Positions 36,807 through 46,528 of a stretch of DNA of 64,000 nucleotides are shown here, in pieces. This stretch comes from Pseudomonas fluorescens (lineage in GTDB: Bacteria > Pseudomonadota > Gammaproteobacteria > Pseudomonadales > Pseudomonadaceae). Location: assembly GCF_000967965.1 (NCBI RefSeq), contig NZ_LACC01000013.1, positions 1 to 64,000 of the forward strand, given 5' to 3'. A program made the position numbers and the translations under genes. Below the pieces are notes generated by a model. It was not told the DNA's origin and searched no databases. It worked only from the letters and a program-made list of their open reading frames with translations. Numbering within the stretch: the first letter of the stretch is position 1; each line of letters opens with the position of its first letter.

Positions 36807-37331
36807 TTAACGCAGACCGCGTTGAGTCTCGTCCAGCTCACGGATGTACTTGAAGATTTTACGGCTGGAAGCAGGAGGCTTGTTTTGCGCAAGCTCATGC
36901 TGGGCCTGACGGATCAGGGAACGCAATTGCTGGCGGTCCGCGTCCGGGTAGTCGACGACGAATTTTTCCAGAACGGCATCGTCGCCGGCGATCAGACGAT
37001 CGCGCCAGCGCTCCAGGTTATGGAAGCGTTCGTTGTATTGACGGGTGGAGGCATCGAGTTGATCGAGCAGAACCAGAATGGCGGCAGTGTCCTGATCGCG
37101 CATCAGTTTGCCGATGAACTGAAGGTGCCGTTTACGCGCGATGTTCGCGGTGTGCTTGGGCGCATCGGCCAGAGCCCGACGCATTCCGTCGGTCAAGGGC
37201 AGTTTTGCCAGCAAGTCAGGCTTGAGTGTTGTAAGGCGCTCGCCAAGGTCAACCAGAGCATGCAGCTCGCGTTTAACCTGGGATTTGCTTTTTTCTCCCG
37301 TATCGAGGGAGTCGTCGTAAGAATCAACCAT
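36807..37331 (-). CDS. darP: Ribosome-associated protein DarP (YjgA, DUF615)
   Basis: A 174-residue helical, charged protein of the DUF615 family that associates with the 50S subunit during assembly. The core [52 protein letters not shown] and the C-terminal [14 protein letters not shown] are conserved. The start is placed at MVDSYDD. The frame remains open for more than 380 further codons, but only as antisense to pmbA, so the long version is spurious. It lies between tldD and pmbA and is divergent from pmbA. Confidence 0.92.
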   Translation of the reverse strand: MVDSYDDSLDTGEKSKSQVKRELHALVDLGERLTTLKPDLLAKLPLTDGMRRALADAPKHTANIARKRHLQFIGKLMRDQDTAAILVLLDQLDASTRQYNERFHNLERWRDRLIAGDDAVLEKFVVDYPDADRQQLRSLIRQAQHELAQNKPPASSRKIFKYIRELDETQRGLR

Positions 37332-37439
37332 GGTGGCCGTCCGCAAAGAAACGCCGCCATGATAACCAGTCGGGGGCCGCTTGTCCGGCCCGGTCGCTCG
37401 ATGACCGTTACCGAAAGCAGAATTTGAGTGGAGAACAGC

Positions 37440-38786
37440 ATGAGTGCAGTTGAAAGCGTCGGCCCACAAGCGTTGCCGGCACTGCAGGAACAAGTCGAGC
37501 AGATCATCGCTGAAGCCAAACGCCAGGGCGCCAGTGCCTGTGAAGTGGCAGTGTCCCTGGAGCAGGGCTTGTCGACCACGGTGCGCCAGCGTGAAGTCGA
37601 AACCGTTGAATTCAACCGCGATCAGGGTTTCGGCATCACCTTGTACGTTGGCCAGCGCAAAGGCTCCGCCAGCACCTCGGCCAGTGGACCGGAGGCGATT
37701 CGCGAAACAGTCGCCGCTGCACTGGCCATCGCCAAGCACACCTCGGAAGACGAAGCCTCGGGCCTTGCGGATGCCGCGCTGATGGCGCGGGATATTCAGG
37801 ATTTCGACCTGTTCCACCAATGGGACATCACTCCGGAACAAGCCATCGAACAGGCCCTGGCCTGCGAAGCCGCGGCGTTTGCCGCCGACAGCCGGATCAA
37901 GAACGCCGACGGCACCACCCTTAGCACCCATCAGGGCTGCCGCGTTTATGGCAATAGCCACGGGTTTATCGGCGGTTACGCGTCGACTCGTCACAGCTTG
38001 AGCTGCGTGATGATCGCCGAGGCCGATGGCCAGATGCAGCGCGATTACTGGTACGACGTGAACCGCCAGGGCAATCTGCTGGCCGACCCGGTCAGCATCG
38101 GCCAGCGCGCTGCTCAACGGGCGGCAAGCCGTCTGGGCGCACGTCCGGTGCCGACTTGCGAGGTGCCGGTGCTGTTTTCCGCAGAGTTGGCCGGGGGGCT
38201 GTTCGGCAGTTTCCTGTCGGCGATTTCCGGCGGCAGCCTGTATCGCAAGTCTTCGTTCCTTGAGGGCACACTCGGGCAGAAGCTGTTTCCGGAGTGGCTG
38301 ACCATCGACGAGCGTCCGCATCTGATGCAGGCATTGGGCAGTGCGGCGTTCGATGGCGATGGCCTGGCAACCTACGCCAAACCGTTCGTCGAAAAAGGCG
38401 AGTTGGTGTCGTACATCCTCGGCACCTATTCCGGCCGCAAGCTCGGCATGCCGAGCACGGCTAACGCCGGCGGCGTGCACAACCTGTTCGTCACCCATGG
38501 CGACGAAGACCAGGCCGCCTTGCTGCGGCGCATGGGGCGCGGTTTGCTGGTGACCGAATTGATGGGGCAGGGCCTAAACATGGTGACCGGCGATTACTCC
38601 CGTGGTGCGGCGGGTTACTGGGTCGAGAACGGTGAAATCCAGTTTGCGGTGCAGGAAGTGACCATCGCCGGGAACATGCGCGACATGTTCAAACAGATCG
38701 TTGCCGTGGGTAATGATCTTGAGTTGCGCAGCAACATTCGCACCGGTTCGGTGCTGATCGAGCGGATGACGGTGGCGGGCAGCTAA
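37440..38786 (+). CDS. pmbA: Metalloprotease subunit PmbA (TldE)
   Basis: A 448-residue member of the TldD/TldE family that lacks the HExxxH zinc motif, as expected for the TldE partner. Conserved stretches are [19 protein letters not shown] near 58, [16 protein letters not shown] near 155, [22 protein letters not shown] near 242, and [24 protein letters not shown] near 330. It forms the TldD-TldE protease with the product of the tldD gene just upstream. ATG 37440 has TGGAGAA before it; a GTG four codons upstream lacks a ribosome site. Confidence 0.95.
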   Translation: MSAVESVGPQALPALQEQVEQIIAEAKRQGASACEVAVSLEQGLSTTVRQREVETVEFNRDQGFGITLYVGQRKGSASTSASGPEAIRETVAAALAIAKHTSEDEASGLADAALMARDIQDFDLFHQWDITPEQAIEQALACEAAAFAADSRIKNADGTTLSTHQGCRVYGNSHGFIGGYASTRHSLSCVMIAEADGQMQRDYWYDVNRQGNLLADPVSIGQRAAQRAASRLGARPVPTCEVPVLFSAELAGGLFGSFLSAISGGSLYRKSSFLEGTLGQKLFPEWLTIDERPHLMQALGSAAFDGDGLATYAKPFVEKGELVSYILGTYSGRKLGMPSTANAGGVHNLFVTHGDEDQAALLRRMGRGLLVTELMGQGLNMVTGDYSRGAAGYWVENGEIQFAVQEVTIAGNMRDMFKQIVAVGNDLELRSNIRTGSVLIERMTVAGS

Positions 38787-38802
38787 GCCAGGGCCGCTGT
38801 AC

Positions 38803-38839
38803 AAAAAGGCGCGCTACCCAATGGGAGCGCGCCTTTTTT
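38803..38839. terminator. Rho-independent terminator after pmbA
   Basis: AAAAAGGCGCGCT and AGCGCGCCTTTTTT form a 13-bp stem with a 10-base loop, ending in a T6 run. The left A-tract makes it usable in both directions. Confidence 0.93.
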
Positions 38840-39030
38840 ATTGACCACAACACAGGTCCTCCTGTGGGAGCGAGCTACTGGCGGGGGGCGATACTGCTGG
38901 GGGGGCGCGAAGTCAGTCCCGAATCGCGCGGCAATGGTCATGACCAGCTTGCCAGCCTTGGGCTGCTGATGGGGTTCTGTTTGATGATGGTGATGGATAC
39001 GGCGCTGGCTTTATTTGTGGCAAAGAGCCT
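38840..39030. other. Intergenic region without a recognisable gene
   Basis: It holds a REP fragment (CTGTGGGAGCGAGCTACTGGCG near 38862-38882) followed by about 140 bp in which short frames are open but none has a ribosome site or family resemblance. Confidence 0.5.
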
Positions 39031-39164
39031 TTGTGGCGAGGGGGTTTACCCCCGTTCGGCTGCGTAGCAGTCGTAAATCCGGCGAACACAGGATCCACGT
39101 TGAATCTCGATTGCAGTTTTTTGGGGCGGCTTCGCCACCCAACGGGGGCAAGCCCCCTCGCCAC
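39031..39164. mobile_element. MITE-like inverted-repeat element, copy B
   Basis: TGTGGCGAGGGGGTTTACCCCCGTT at the left end is mirrored by AACGGGGGCAAGCCCCCTCGCCACA at the right end. The inner CTGCGTAGCAG and GCGGCTTCGCC palindromes match those of copy A at 21930-22075. The right end stops 3 bp from the ptsO stop codon, so in this position it also caps the rpoN operon transcript. Confidence 0.8.
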
Positions 39165-39167
39165 AGG

Positions 39168-39440
39168 TTACTCGCCTTCGTCGAAGAAATTGTTGATCAA
39201 CGCCACCAGCGCATTCAGCGCTTCCTGTTCCTGCTCGCCTTCTGTGCTCAAGTGGATCGTGGTGCCTTTGCCGGCGGCCAGCATCATCATCGCCATGATG
39301 CTTTTGCCATCGACCATGGACTCTGGCGTACGGCCGGCCCGGATCTGGCACGGGAACTGACCCGCCACCCCAACGAATTTTGCAGAAGCGCGAGCGTGCA
39401 GGCCCAACTTATTGATGATTTCGATTTCCAGAGCAGGCAT
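39168..39440 (-). CDS. ptsO: Nitrogen PTS phosphocarrier protein NPr
   Basis: A 90-residue HPr-family protein. The phosphorylated residue is H15 in NKLGLHARASAKFV, and the regulatory-serine region is MVDGKSIMAMMMLAAGKGT near 43-60. It carries phosphate between EI-Ntr (PtsP) and EIIA-Ntr (PtsN), whose gene is two genes upstream. It is the last gene of the rpoN operon, 15 bp after rapZ. Confidence 0.95.
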   Translation of the reverse strand: MPALEIEIINKLGLHARASAKFVGVAGQFPCQIRAGRTPESMVDGKSIMAMMMLAAGKGTTIHLSTEGEQEQEALNALVALINNFFDEGE

Positions 39441-39455
39441 CGCGATGTGAATCCT

Positions 39456-40313
39456 TTAGCTGAGGTCGCGGTGGCGGACCTGGACGTTCTTCAGGGTTTT
39501 TTGCAGCGCCTGCCCCAGACGCTCGGTCAGGTAGACGGAACGGTGATGTCCGCCAGTGCAGCCAATGGCAATGGTGACGTAGGCGCGGTTGCTGGCGGCA
39601 AAACGAGGCAGCCACTTTAGCAGGTATGTGGAAATGTCCTGGAACATCTCTTCGACATCCGGCTGTGCAGCCAGATAGTCGGCAACCGGTTGGTCGAGCC
39701 CGGACTGCTCGCGCAATTCCGGTTTCCAGTAAGGGTTGGGCAGGCAGCGCACATCGAACACCAGGTCGGCGTCCACCGGCATGCCACGCTTGAACCCGAA
39801 GGACTCCACCAGGAACGCAGTGCCCGGCTCGGGCTGATTCAGCAGACGCAGTTTGATGGCGTCACGCAACTGGTACAGGTTCAGGCTGGTGGTGTTGATC
39901 TTGAGATCGGCGAGGTCGGCAATCGGCCCGAGCAGGTCGCTCTCGACGCTGATGGCTTCGGCCAGCGAGCGGTTGGCGTTGCTCAGTGGGTGACGTCGGC
40001 GGGTTTCCGAGAAGCGCTTGAGCAGGGTTTCTTCGTCGGCGTCCAGATACAGCACATCGCACTGGATGTGGCGGCTGCGGACTTCTTCGAGCAGCTCGGG
40101 GAAGCGTGACAGGTGGCTGGGCAGGTTGCGCGCGTCAATGGAAACGGCGACCAGCGGCTGTAACAGCTCGGTATGAACCAGGGCGCGTTCGGCCAGCTCC
40201 GGCAGCAAGCCGGCTGGCAAATTGTCGATGCAGTAGTAGCCGTTGTCCTCAAGAACGTCGAGGGCGGTACTTTTACCTGAGCCGGAACGGCCACTGACGA
40301 TGATCAAGCGCAT
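39456..40313 (-). CDS. rapZ: RNase adapter protein RapZ
   Basis: A 285-residue nucleotide-binding protein. Walker [10 protein letters not shown] is at 8-16, and [18 protein letters not shown] near 23 and the Walker B-like [24 protein letters not shown] near 90 are the family signature. The C-terminal domain has [17 protein letters not shown] and the conserved [17 protein letters not shown] near 250. In enteric bacteria RapZ targets the sRNA GlmZ to RNase E in response to glucosamine-6-phosphate. Its RNA partner in pseudomonads is not evident here. It lies 2 bp after ptsN. Confidence 0.95.
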   Translation of the reverse strand: MRLIIVSGRSGSGKSTALDVLEDNGYYCIDNLPAGLLPELAERALVHTELLQPLVAVSIDARNLPSHLSRFPELLEEVRSRHIQCDVLYLDADEETLLKRFSETRRRHPLSNANRSLAEAISVESDLLGPIADLADLKINTTSLNLYQLRDAIKLRLLNQPEPGTAFLVESFGFKRGMPVDADLVFDVRCLPNPYWKPELREQSGLDQPVADYLAAQPDVEEMFQDISTYLLKWLPRFAASNRAYVTIAIGCTGGHHRSVYLTERLGQALQKTLKNVQVRHRDLS

Positions 40314-40315
40314 GA

Positions 40316-40780
40316 TTACTGACCGTTCTGCTCGTCCAGGACAACCTGATACAGGGCTTCGTTGCTTGCAGCACTACGCAGCTTTTCGCGAACTTCCTTG
40401 CGGTCGAGCATGCTGGCGATCTGTCGCAGCAGCTCAAGGTGCGCATCGGTGGCGGCTTCCGGGACCAGCAGCACGAACAGCAGGTCAACCGGCGCGCCAT
40501 CGATGGCGTCGAAATCGATAGGGGCGTCCAGGTGCATCAATGCACTGATGGGCGAAACACAGCCCTTGAGACGGCAATGTGGAATGGCGATGCCATTGCC
40601 AAACCCGGTGGAGCCGAGTTTTTCACGGGCAATCAGTGCCTCGAAGACATCTTGCATCTCCAGGGCCGGCACTTCGCGGGCGATCAGATTGGCAATTTGT
40701 TCGAGGGCTTTCTTTTTACTGCCTCCCGGCACGTTCACCAGGGAACGGCCGGGGGTCAGGATACTTTCAAGTCGGATCAT
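40316..40780 (-). CDS. ptsN: Nitrogen-regulatory PTS enzyme IIA (PtsN)
   Basis: A 154-residue EIIA-Ntr of the fructose-type fold. The phosphorylated histidine is H68 in [11 protein letters not shown], and [12 protein letters not shown] before it is the family signature. It receives phosphate from NPr. In pseudomonads the phosphorylation state affects potassium transport, carbon storage and other processes by protein contact. It is positioned between hpf and rapZ, as in other RpoN operons. Confidence 0.95.
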   Translation of the reverse strand: MIRLESILTPGRSLVNVPGGSKKKALEQIANLIAREVPALEMQDVFEALIAREKLGSTGFGNGIAIPHCRLKGCVSPISALMHLDAPIDFDAIDGAPVDLLFVLLVPEAATDAHLELLRQIASMLDRKEVREKLRSAASNEALYQVVLDEQNGQ

Positions 40781-40792
40781 GGGTAGGGAGTG

Positions 40793-41101
40793 TTAACGAC
40801 CGGTTGCGCCCTGGAGGAGGCTCTGGGTCTTTTCCTTATGCTTTTTGAGTTGTTTATCCAGCTTGTCGGTGAGTGCGTCGATCGCGGCGTACATATCGGT
40901 ATGCTCCGCGTTGGCGACGACTTCATTCCCGGGAATATGCAGCGTGGCTTCGATTTTCTGCTTCAGTTTTTCGACGGTCATCGTGACCTGCACATTAGTG
41001 ATCTTGTCGAAATGTCGCTCCAATCGTTCGAGTTTTTCGCCGATGTAGGTGCGAAGAGGTTCGGTCACTTCCAGTTGGTGTCCACTGATGTTGACTTGCA
41101 T
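40793..41101 (-). CDS. hpf: Ribosome hibernation promoting factor
   Basis: A 102-residue protein of the short HPF/YfiA family, starting MQVNISGHQLEVTEPLRTYIGEKLERL. The central HIPGNEVVANAEHTDMYAAIDALTDKLDKQLKKHKEK is the rRNA-contacting part. It would bind the decoding site of the 30S subunit and promote 100S dimers in stationary phase. It is located just downstream of rpoN. The start ATG has AAGGAGAA before it; 18 additional upstream in-frame residues are unlikely. Confidence 0.94.
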   Translation of the reverse strand: MQVNISGHQLEVTEPLRTYIGEKLERLERHFDKITNVQVTMTVEKLKQKIEATLHIPGNEVVANAEHTDMYAAIDALTDKLDKQLKKHKEKTQSLLQGATGR

Positions 41102-41175
41102 ACAGCTTCTCCTTCGTTGCCAGTGCATAAAGCGGTAGATCAGATGATCTACCACTGGAACGCTGTGGCGTGGCT

Positions 41176-42669
41176 CTACATCAACCGCTTGCGTTCGCTC
41201 GAAGGCGCGATCCCGAGGGATTCGCGGTACTTGGCGACGGTGCGGCGAGCCACCTGAATGCCTTGTGCCTCCAGTAAACCAGCGATCTTGCTGTCACTCA
41301 ACGGCTTTTTCTGATTTTCCGCGGCAACCAGTTTTTTGATGATCGCCCGGATCGCCGTGGACGAGCATTCGCCGCCTTCGGAGGTGCTTACGTGACTGGA
41401 GAAAAAGTACTTCAGTTCATAAATGCCCCGGGGGGTGTGCATGAACTTCTGGGTGGTCACCCGTGAAATCGTCGATTCATGCATGCCGACCGCTTCGGCG
41501 ATGTCATGCAGGACCAGCGGCTTCATGGCTTCGTCGCCGTACTCCAGAAAGCCGCGCTGATGCTCGACGATCTGGGTGGCAACCTTCATCAGGGTTTCAT
41601 TGCGGCTTTGCAGGCTCTTGATGAACCAGCGGGCCTCCTGCAACTGATTGCGCATGAAGGTATTGTCGGCGCTGGTGTCGGCGCGGCGCACGAAACCTGC
41701 GTACTGGGCGTTGACCCGCAGCCGTGGCACCGACTCCTGATTGAGCTCCACCAGCCAGCGCTCGTTGTCCTTGCGCACGATGACGTCAGGAACGACGTAC
41801 TCGGCTTCAGTGGACTCGATTTGCGAGCCCGGGCGCGGGTTGAGGCTCTGGACCAGTTCGATGACCTGGCGCAGCTCGTCTTCCTTGAGCTTCATGCGAC
41901 GCATCAACTGGCTGTAATCGCGGCTGCCCAGCAGGTCAATGTAATCGGTGACCAGGCGCTTGGCCTCGGCCAGCCAAGGGGTCTTGGCAGGCAACTGGCG
42001 CAATTGCAGCAGCAGGCATTCGCCCAGGTTGCGGGCGCCGATGCCGGCGGGCTCGAATTGCTGGATGCGGTGCAGGACGGCTTCGATTTCGTCCAGTTCG
42101 ATGTCCAGTTCCGGGTCGAAGGCTTCGAGGATTTCCTCTAGGGTTTCGTCCAGGTAGCCCTGATTGTTGATGCAGTCGATCAGGGTCACGGCGATCAGGC
42201 GATCGGTGTCGGACATCGGGGCCAGGTTCAGTTGCCACAGCAAATGGCTCTGCAGGCTTTCGCCGGCCGAGGTGCGGGTGGTGAAGTCCCACTCGTCATC
42301 ATCATTGCTGGGCAGGCTGCTGGCGCTGGTCTGGTAAACGTCTTCCCACGCGGTGTCGACGGGGAGTTCGTTTGGGATACGCTCGTTCCAGTCACCTTCA
42401 TCGAGGTTATCAACCGTCGGGGCGCTTTCCTGGTAGGAGGGCTCCTGGATGTCAGTGTTGGGCTTTTGTTCGGCGTTGTCGGCCAAGGGGTCGGAATTGT
42501 CGAAGTCGTCGCCTTCTTCCTGGCGTTCGAGCATCGGATTTGACTCCAGGGCCTCCTGGATTTCCTGTTGCAGGTCCAGGGTCGACAATTGGAGCAGGCG
42601 GATGGCCTGTTGCAGCTGCGGTGTCATCGTCAGCTGCTGGCCCATTCTCAAGACTAGCGATGGTTTCAT
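41176..42669 (-). CDS. rpoN: RNA polymerase sigma-54 factor RpoN
   Basis: A 497-residue sigma-54. Region I is the glutamine/leucine-rich [37 protein letters not shown]. Region II is the acidic linker about 55-125, rich in D/E. The core-binding and DNA-binding regions follow, ending in the RpoN box [10 protein letters not shown] at 474-483, which contacts the -24 element. It directs polymerase to -24/-12 promoters and needs AAA+ activators. The downstream hpf-ptsN-rapZ-ptsO set is the standard RpoN operon. Confidence 0.98.
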   Translation of the reverse strand: MKPSLVLRMGQQLTMTPQLQQAIRLLQLSTLDLQQEIQEALESNPMLERQEEGDDFDNSDPLADNAEQKPNTDIQEPSYQESAPTVDNLDEGDWNERIPNELPVDTAWEDVYQTSASSLPSNDDDEWDFTTRTSAGESLQSHLLWQLNLAPMSDTDRLIAVTLIDCINNQGYLDETLEEILEAFDPELDIELDEIEAVLHRIQQFEPAGIGARNLGECLLLQLRQLPAKTPWLAEAKRLVTDYIDLLGSRDYSQLMRRMKLKEDELRQVIELVQSLNPRPGSQIESTEAEYVVPDVIVRKDNERWLVELNQESVPRLRVNAQYAGFVRRADTSADNTFMRNQLQEARWFIKSLQSRNETLMKVATQIVEHQRGFLEYGDEAMKPLVLHDIAEAVGMHESTISRVTTQKFMHTPRGIYELKYFFSSHVSTSEGGECSSTAIRAIIKKLVAAENQKKPLSDSKIAGLLEAQGIQVARRTVAKYRESLGIAPSSERKRLM

Positions 42670-42880
42670 GGCTGGGGCTTAACACCTTATTCGCCGGCGC
42701 ACATGCGCCATCCACTACAGGGCGCCGGGGCGCCAAACTTAAGCAAATTATATGCCTGAAACTAAAGGGTTTGCCTAGAGCGCTGTAACAATAAAAAACT
42801 ATAAAGCTGTGTTGCTGCGCTGCCCTTGTTGAGGGCTGACCACGCTTGTCGGCACGAGGCGCCGGTGAGTGGCTGGTCAG

Positions 42881-42904
42881 GTGCCCGGGCAACTGCCCGG
42901 GCAC
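42881..42904. other. 24-bp near-perfect palindrome between lptB and rpoN
   Basis: GTGCCCGGGCA-AC-TGCCCGGGCAC is an 11-bp inverted repeat with a two-base centre, 10 bp past the lptB stop. Lacking a T-run, it may be a processing hairpin or a factor-dependent stop. The remaining 210 bp up to rpoN hold its promoter region and no gene. Confidence 0.6.
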
Positions 42905-42914
42905 GGCTCAGCGA

Positions 42915-43640
42915 TTACAGGCGGAACTCGTGGCCCAGGTACACTTCCTTGACCAGGTTGTTGGCCAGGATGGTCTCTGCGTCGCCTTCGGCGATCAGTT
43001 GGCCGTCATTGACGATATAGGCGGTTTCACAGATATCCAGGGTTTCACGAACGTTGTGGTCCGTGATCAGCACGCCAATGCCTTTGGCCTTGAGGTGGTA
43101 AATGATCTGCTTGATGTCGCCGACCGAAATCGGGTCCACGCCGGCGAAGGGTTCGTCGAGGAGGATGAATTTCGGGTTGGTGGCCAGGGCGCGGGCGATT
43201 TCCACGCGACGGCGCTCGCCACCGGACAGGCTCATGCCCAGGTTGTCGCGGATGTGGCTGATGTGGAATTCCTGCAGCAGGCTTTCCAGCTCTTTGCGAC
43301 GACCTGCCTTGTCGAGTTCCTTGCGGGTCTCGAGGATGGCCATGATGTTGTCGGCCACCGACAGTTTGCGGAAGATCGATGCTTCCTGCGGCAAGTAGCC
43401 GATACCGGCCTTTGCGCGACCGTGCATCGGCTGGTGGCTGACGTCCAGGTCATCAATCAGGACGCGGCCCTGGTCGGCTTGCACCAGGCCGACGATCATG
43501 TAGAAGCAGGTGGTCTTGCCGGCGCCGTTCGGGCCAAGCAGGCCGACGATCTGGCCGCTGTCGATGGACAGGCTGACATCACGCACGACCTGGCGGCTCT
43601 TGTAGCTCTTTGCCAGATGCTGAGCTTTCAGAGTTGCCAT
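42915..43640 (-). CDS. lptB: LPS export ABC transporter ATPase LptB
   Basis: A 241-residue ABC ATPase that powers LPS extraction from the inner membrane with LptFG. Walker A is GPNGAGKTT at 36-44, the Q-loop is [11 protein letters not shown] near 81, the signature [15 protein letters not shown] starts at 138, and Walker [17 protein letters not shown] lies at 158-173. The H-switch is in [11 protein letters not shown]. The frame is open upstream, but the true start is the ATG overlapping the lptA stop by one base. Confidence 0.97.
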   Translation of the reverse strand: MATLKAQHLAKSYKSRQVVRDVSLSIDSGQIVGLLGPNGAGKTTCFYMIVGLVQADQGRVLIDDLDVSHQPMHGRAKAGIGYLPQEASIFRKLSVADNIMAILETRKELDKAGRRKELESLLQEFHISHIRDNLGMSLSGGERRRVEIARALATNPKFILLDEPFAGVDPISVGDIKQIIYHLKAKGIGVLITDHNVRETLDICETAYIVNDGQLIAEGDAETILANNLVKEVYLGHEFRL

Positions 43641-44188
43641 TACTGGGCCTTTTTCTCGTCGGTTTTCTTCTTCGGCTGGATCACCATGTCGATACGCGGG
43701 CGCGCCTCGGTGACCTTGCTGCCTGTGGCGCGACCGGCGCTGGCGAGCTTCTTGTTCGTGTCGTAGACAATTTTCTCGCCTTGGGTGACGTTGTTGTCCT
43801 TGTCGACAACTTTGGCCTTGTCGATCAGTACGACGCGATTTTGCGCGGCGTGATACTGGATCGTCACGCCCCAACCCTGAACAGGCTTGGTATCGCCAGC
43901 CGTTTGCAACTGCTCGAAGTACGCCAGGTTGCCCACCGAGGTCACTACGTCAATGTCGCCAGTCGGGGTGCGGGTGATGGTAACGGTGTTGCCTGTCACC
44001 TTCATCGAACCTTGGGTGATGATCACGTCACCCTTATAGGTAGCAATACCTTGCTTGTCGTCCAGTTGGGCGTCGTCGGCCTGAATGCGGATAGGCTGCT
44101 GTTGATCTTCCGGCAGAGCCCAGGCGCTCACGCTTCCCAGTGCTGCGCCCAGACTGAGCAAAATCGGGAGGGTTTTAACGAGCCTCAT
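43640..44188 (-). CDS. lptA: LPS transport periplasmic protein LptA
   Basis: A 182-residue periplasmic bridge protein. The signal peptide ends in SAWA near residue 24. The OstA-type beta-jellyroll follows with [34 protein letters not shown], and the tail is Lys-rich ([11 protein letters not shown]). It carries LPS between LptC and LptD. It overlaps lptC by 14 bp and lptB by one, giving a tight lptCAB cluster. Confidence 0.95.
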   Translation of the reverse strand: MRLVKTLPILLSLGAALGSVSAWALPEDQQQPIRIQADDAQLDDKQGIATYKGDVIITQGSMKVTGNTVTITRTPTGDIDVVTSVGNLAYFEQLQTAGDTKPVQGWGVTIQYHAAQNRVVLIDKAKVVDKDNNVTQGEKIVYDTNKKLASAGRATGSKVTEARPRIDMVIQPKKKTDEKKAQ

Positions 44189-44747
44189 ACTGTCCTCTTA
44201 CGTTCGATAGCAGGTGTATCCTGCTTTCTTTCAAATACGCTTTCATTCCCTTGCCAGTCGATACACCGCCAGCGCCGTCGATTCTAACGTCTTGCTCGGT
44301 CTGCGCATATTGCTGCTGCGGGAACACGGTCATGCGGGTGCTGGTGATCAGGGTTTTACGGTTTTTCTCGTCGAAGCGCGTGATGCGCACGTCATCGATC
44401 AGTTCGACCTGTGTGCCATCAGGATTGACCTCGCCGTGCAAGCTCTGGACGTGCCACGGAAATTCAGTGCCGCGGAACACGTTCAGGTCGGGGTTGGTCA
44501 GCAATGTCACCTCGGTCGCTTTCAGGTGCTCGACCTTGTCGGACACCAGATCATATTGCAGCTTGCCGTCGGGCAGGTACTGCACGCTGTGAGCGTTGAT
44601 GGCGTAATAGTCGATCGCGCTTTCATCGACCGGCGTTACCGGCTTGTCGAGGAAGCGTTCCGGGCTGATGTTCCAGTAGCCAACCGCGGCGAATATCGCT
44701 GCGATGCAACTGTACATCAGGGTGTTGCGAAACTTTTTGCTCAGCAT
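44175..44747 (-). CDS. lptC: LPS export protein LptC
   Basis: A 190-residue bitopic inner-membrane protein. Residues 8-25 form the single transmembrane helix, followed by a periplasmic jellyroll with AINAHSVQYLPDGKLQYDLVSDKVEHL and LTSTRMTVFPQQQYAQTEQDVRI-like stretches. It receives LPS from LptBFG and passes it to LptA. The start at MLSKKFRN is favoured; the upstream 8-residue extension overlaps kdsC. Confidence 0.93.
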   Translation of the reverse strand: MLSKKFRNTLMYSCIAAIFAAVGYWNISPERFLDKPVTPVDESAIDYYAINAHSVQYLPDGKLQYDLVSDKVEHLKATEVTLLTNPDLNVFRGTEFPWHVQSLHGEVNPDGTQVELIDDVRITRFDEKNRKTLITSTRMTVFPQQQYAQTEQDVRIDGAGGVSTGKGMKAYLKESRIHLLSNVRGQYEAR

Positions 44748-44754
44748 AATGGGC

Positions 44755-45279
44755 TCACAGGTACGCCGCATTGGCCGCGTCGAGGCGGTCCTGGGCGCGC
44801 AGGATCAATTCGCAGAATTCGCGAGCGGCACCTTCACCGCCACGGGCGAGGGTGATGCCGTGAGCGTGTTCACGCACGAAGCTGGCGGCATTGGCCACCG
44901 CCATGCCCAGGCCGACGCGGCGAATCACCGGCAGGTCCGGCAGGTCATCGCCGAGGTAGGCCACCTGTTCATAGCTCAGGTTGAGTTGGGCCAGTAGCTC
45001 GTCGAGTACCACCAGTTTGTCTTCGCGTCCCTGATACAGATGCGGGATTCCGAGATTTCTGGCTCTCCGTTCGACCACCGGGGTCTTGCGGCCACTGATG
45101 ATGGCCGTCTGCACGCCGGCAGCCATCAGCATCTTGATGCCCTGGCCGTCGAGGGTGTTGAACGTCTTGAATTCGCTGCCGTCTTCGAGGAAGTACAGGC
45201 GCCCATCGGTCAGCACGCCATCGACATCGAACACCGCCAGCTTGATCTGTTTGCCGCGTTGCAGCAGGTCCGCACTCAT
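44755..45279 (-). CDS. kdsC: 3-deoxy-D-manno-octulosonate 8-phosphate phosphatase KdsC
   Basis: A 174-residue HAD-family phosphatase without a cap domain. The nucleophile and acid Asp are in FDVDGVLTDG near 17, the conserved Ser-type region is in TAIISGRKTPVVERRA near 58, and GDDLPDLPVIRRVGLGMAVANA near 108 holds the metal-binding aspartates. It removes phosphate from Kdo-8-P for LPS inner core synthesis. Its ATG overlaps the kdsD stop by one base. Confidence 0.96.
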   Translation of the reverse strand: MSADLLQRGKQIKLAVFDVDGVLTDGRLYFLEDGSEFKTFNTLDGQGIKMLMAAGVQTAIISGRKTPVVERRARNLGIPHLYQGREDKLVVLDELLAQLNLSYEQVAYLGDDLPDLPVIRRVGLGMAVANAASFVREHAHGITLARGGEGAAREFCELILRAQDRLDAANAAYL

Positions 45280-46253
45280 TACATTACTCCTGCACGCAGC
45301 AAGTCGTGCATGTTCAAGGCACCGACCGGGCGGTCTTCGCGGTCGACCACGACCAGCGCGTTGATTTTATGATCTTCCATGATTTTCAGCGCTTCGGCGG
45401 CGAGCATCTCGGCGCGGGCAGTCTTGCCGTGTGCAGTCATGACCTGGTCGATGGTGGCGCTATGGATGTCGATGCTACGGTCCAGCGTGCGACGCAAGTC
45501 GCCGTCGGTAAAGATCCCGGCCAGCTTTCCATCGGCTTCCAGGATCACGGTCATGCCCAGGCCTTTGCGGGTCATTTCCATTAGCGCGTCCTTCAGCAGG
45601 GTGCCGCGCTGTACTTGCGGCAACTCTTGCCCTGCGTGCATGACATTTTCCACCTTCAGCAGCAGGCGTCGGCCCAGGGCGCCGCCGGGATGGGAAAATG
45701 CGAAGTCTTCGGCGGTAAAGCCACGGGCTTCCAGCAGCGCGACAGCCAAGGCGTCGCCCATGACCAGGGCGGCAGTGGTCGACGAGGTGGGGGCGAGGTT
45801 CAACGGACAGGCTTCGTGCTCGACGTGAACATTCAGGTTGACCTCGGCGGCCTTGGCCAGCGGCGAGTCAGGGTTGCCGGTCACGCTGATCAACTGAATG
45901 CCCAGGCGCTTGATCAGTGGCAGCAGGGTCACGATTTCATTGGTGGAGCCCGAATTCGAGAGCGCCAGAATGATGTCGTCGCGGGTAATCATGCCCATGT
46001 CACCGTGGCTGGCTTCAGCCGGATGCACAAAAAACGCCGTGGTGCCGGTGCTGGCCAGGGTCGCGGCAATCTTGTTGCCGATGTGCCCCGACTTGCCCAT
46101 GCCGACCACGACCACGCGACCTTTGCTGGCCAGAATCATCTCGCAAGCGCGTACGAAATCTGCGTCGATATGGGGTAGCAGGCCTTGCACGGCTTCTACC
46201 TCGAGGCGGATGGTGCGTTGTGCTGATTGAATCAGGTCGCTGGATTGGCTCAT
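45279..46253 (-). CDS. kdsD: D-arabinose 5-phosphate isomerase KdsD
   Basis: A 324-residue enzyme making arabinose-5-phosphate, the Kdo precursor. The SIS domain (about 30-180) has VVVGMGKSGHIGNKIAATLASTGT and ALSNSGSTNEIV, with the conserved HPAEASHGDMG. Two CBS domains fill residues 205-324. It heads the kdsD-kdsC-lptCAB unit on the minus strand, divergent from mlaF. The ATG at MSQSSDL is preferred over a 21-residue upstream extension lacking similarity. Confidence 0.96.
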   Translation of the reverse strand: MSQSSDLIQSAQRTIRLEVEAVQGLLPHIDADFVRACEMILASKGRVVVVGMGKSGHIGNKIAATLASTGTTAFFVHPAEASHGDMGMITRDDIILALSNSGSTNEIVTLLPLIKRLGIQLISVTGNPDSPLAKAAEVNLNVHVEHEACPLNLAPTSSTTAALVMGDALAVALLEARGFTAEDFAFSHPGGALGRRLLLKVENVMHAGQELPQVQRGTLLKDALMEMTRKGLGMTVILEADGKLAGIFTDGDLRRTLDRSIDIHSATIDQVMTAHGKTARAEMLAAEALKIMEDHKINALVVVDREDRPVGALNMHDLLRAGVM

Positions 46254-46528
46254 GTCAGAAATCGTATAGCCTGATGAAAAGGCGGCGATTATAGCGGTTA
46301 TGATCGAATCCCTCACGCTTGTTCGTAGCGCATTGTCATCCTTGTTGCCGGAAACCTTCTAAACGGGGCTTTCTACCTGTGATGCAGTTGAACATGACCT
46401 GGCTTTGGTCTTGGGCGCGCAGCCTTTGCAGTGATATAGTTCGCCGCCAGTTCGGCCTGCCCGGGAGGTATGTGCTTTCGTGAGAAAGCCAGGCGTCCGA
46501 GTGAGAGGCTGCATCGCAAGGAGTTTAG

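Noticed and set aside
37332..38498. An N-terminal extension giving a 563-residue minus-strand version of DarP
   Set aside because: The extra region is entirely antisense to pmbA. DarP family similarity begins at MVDSYDD.
38864..39067. A small plus-strand ORF between pmbA and ptsO
   Set aside because: It crosses a REP fragment and the end of the MITE-like element, has no ribosome site and resembles no family.
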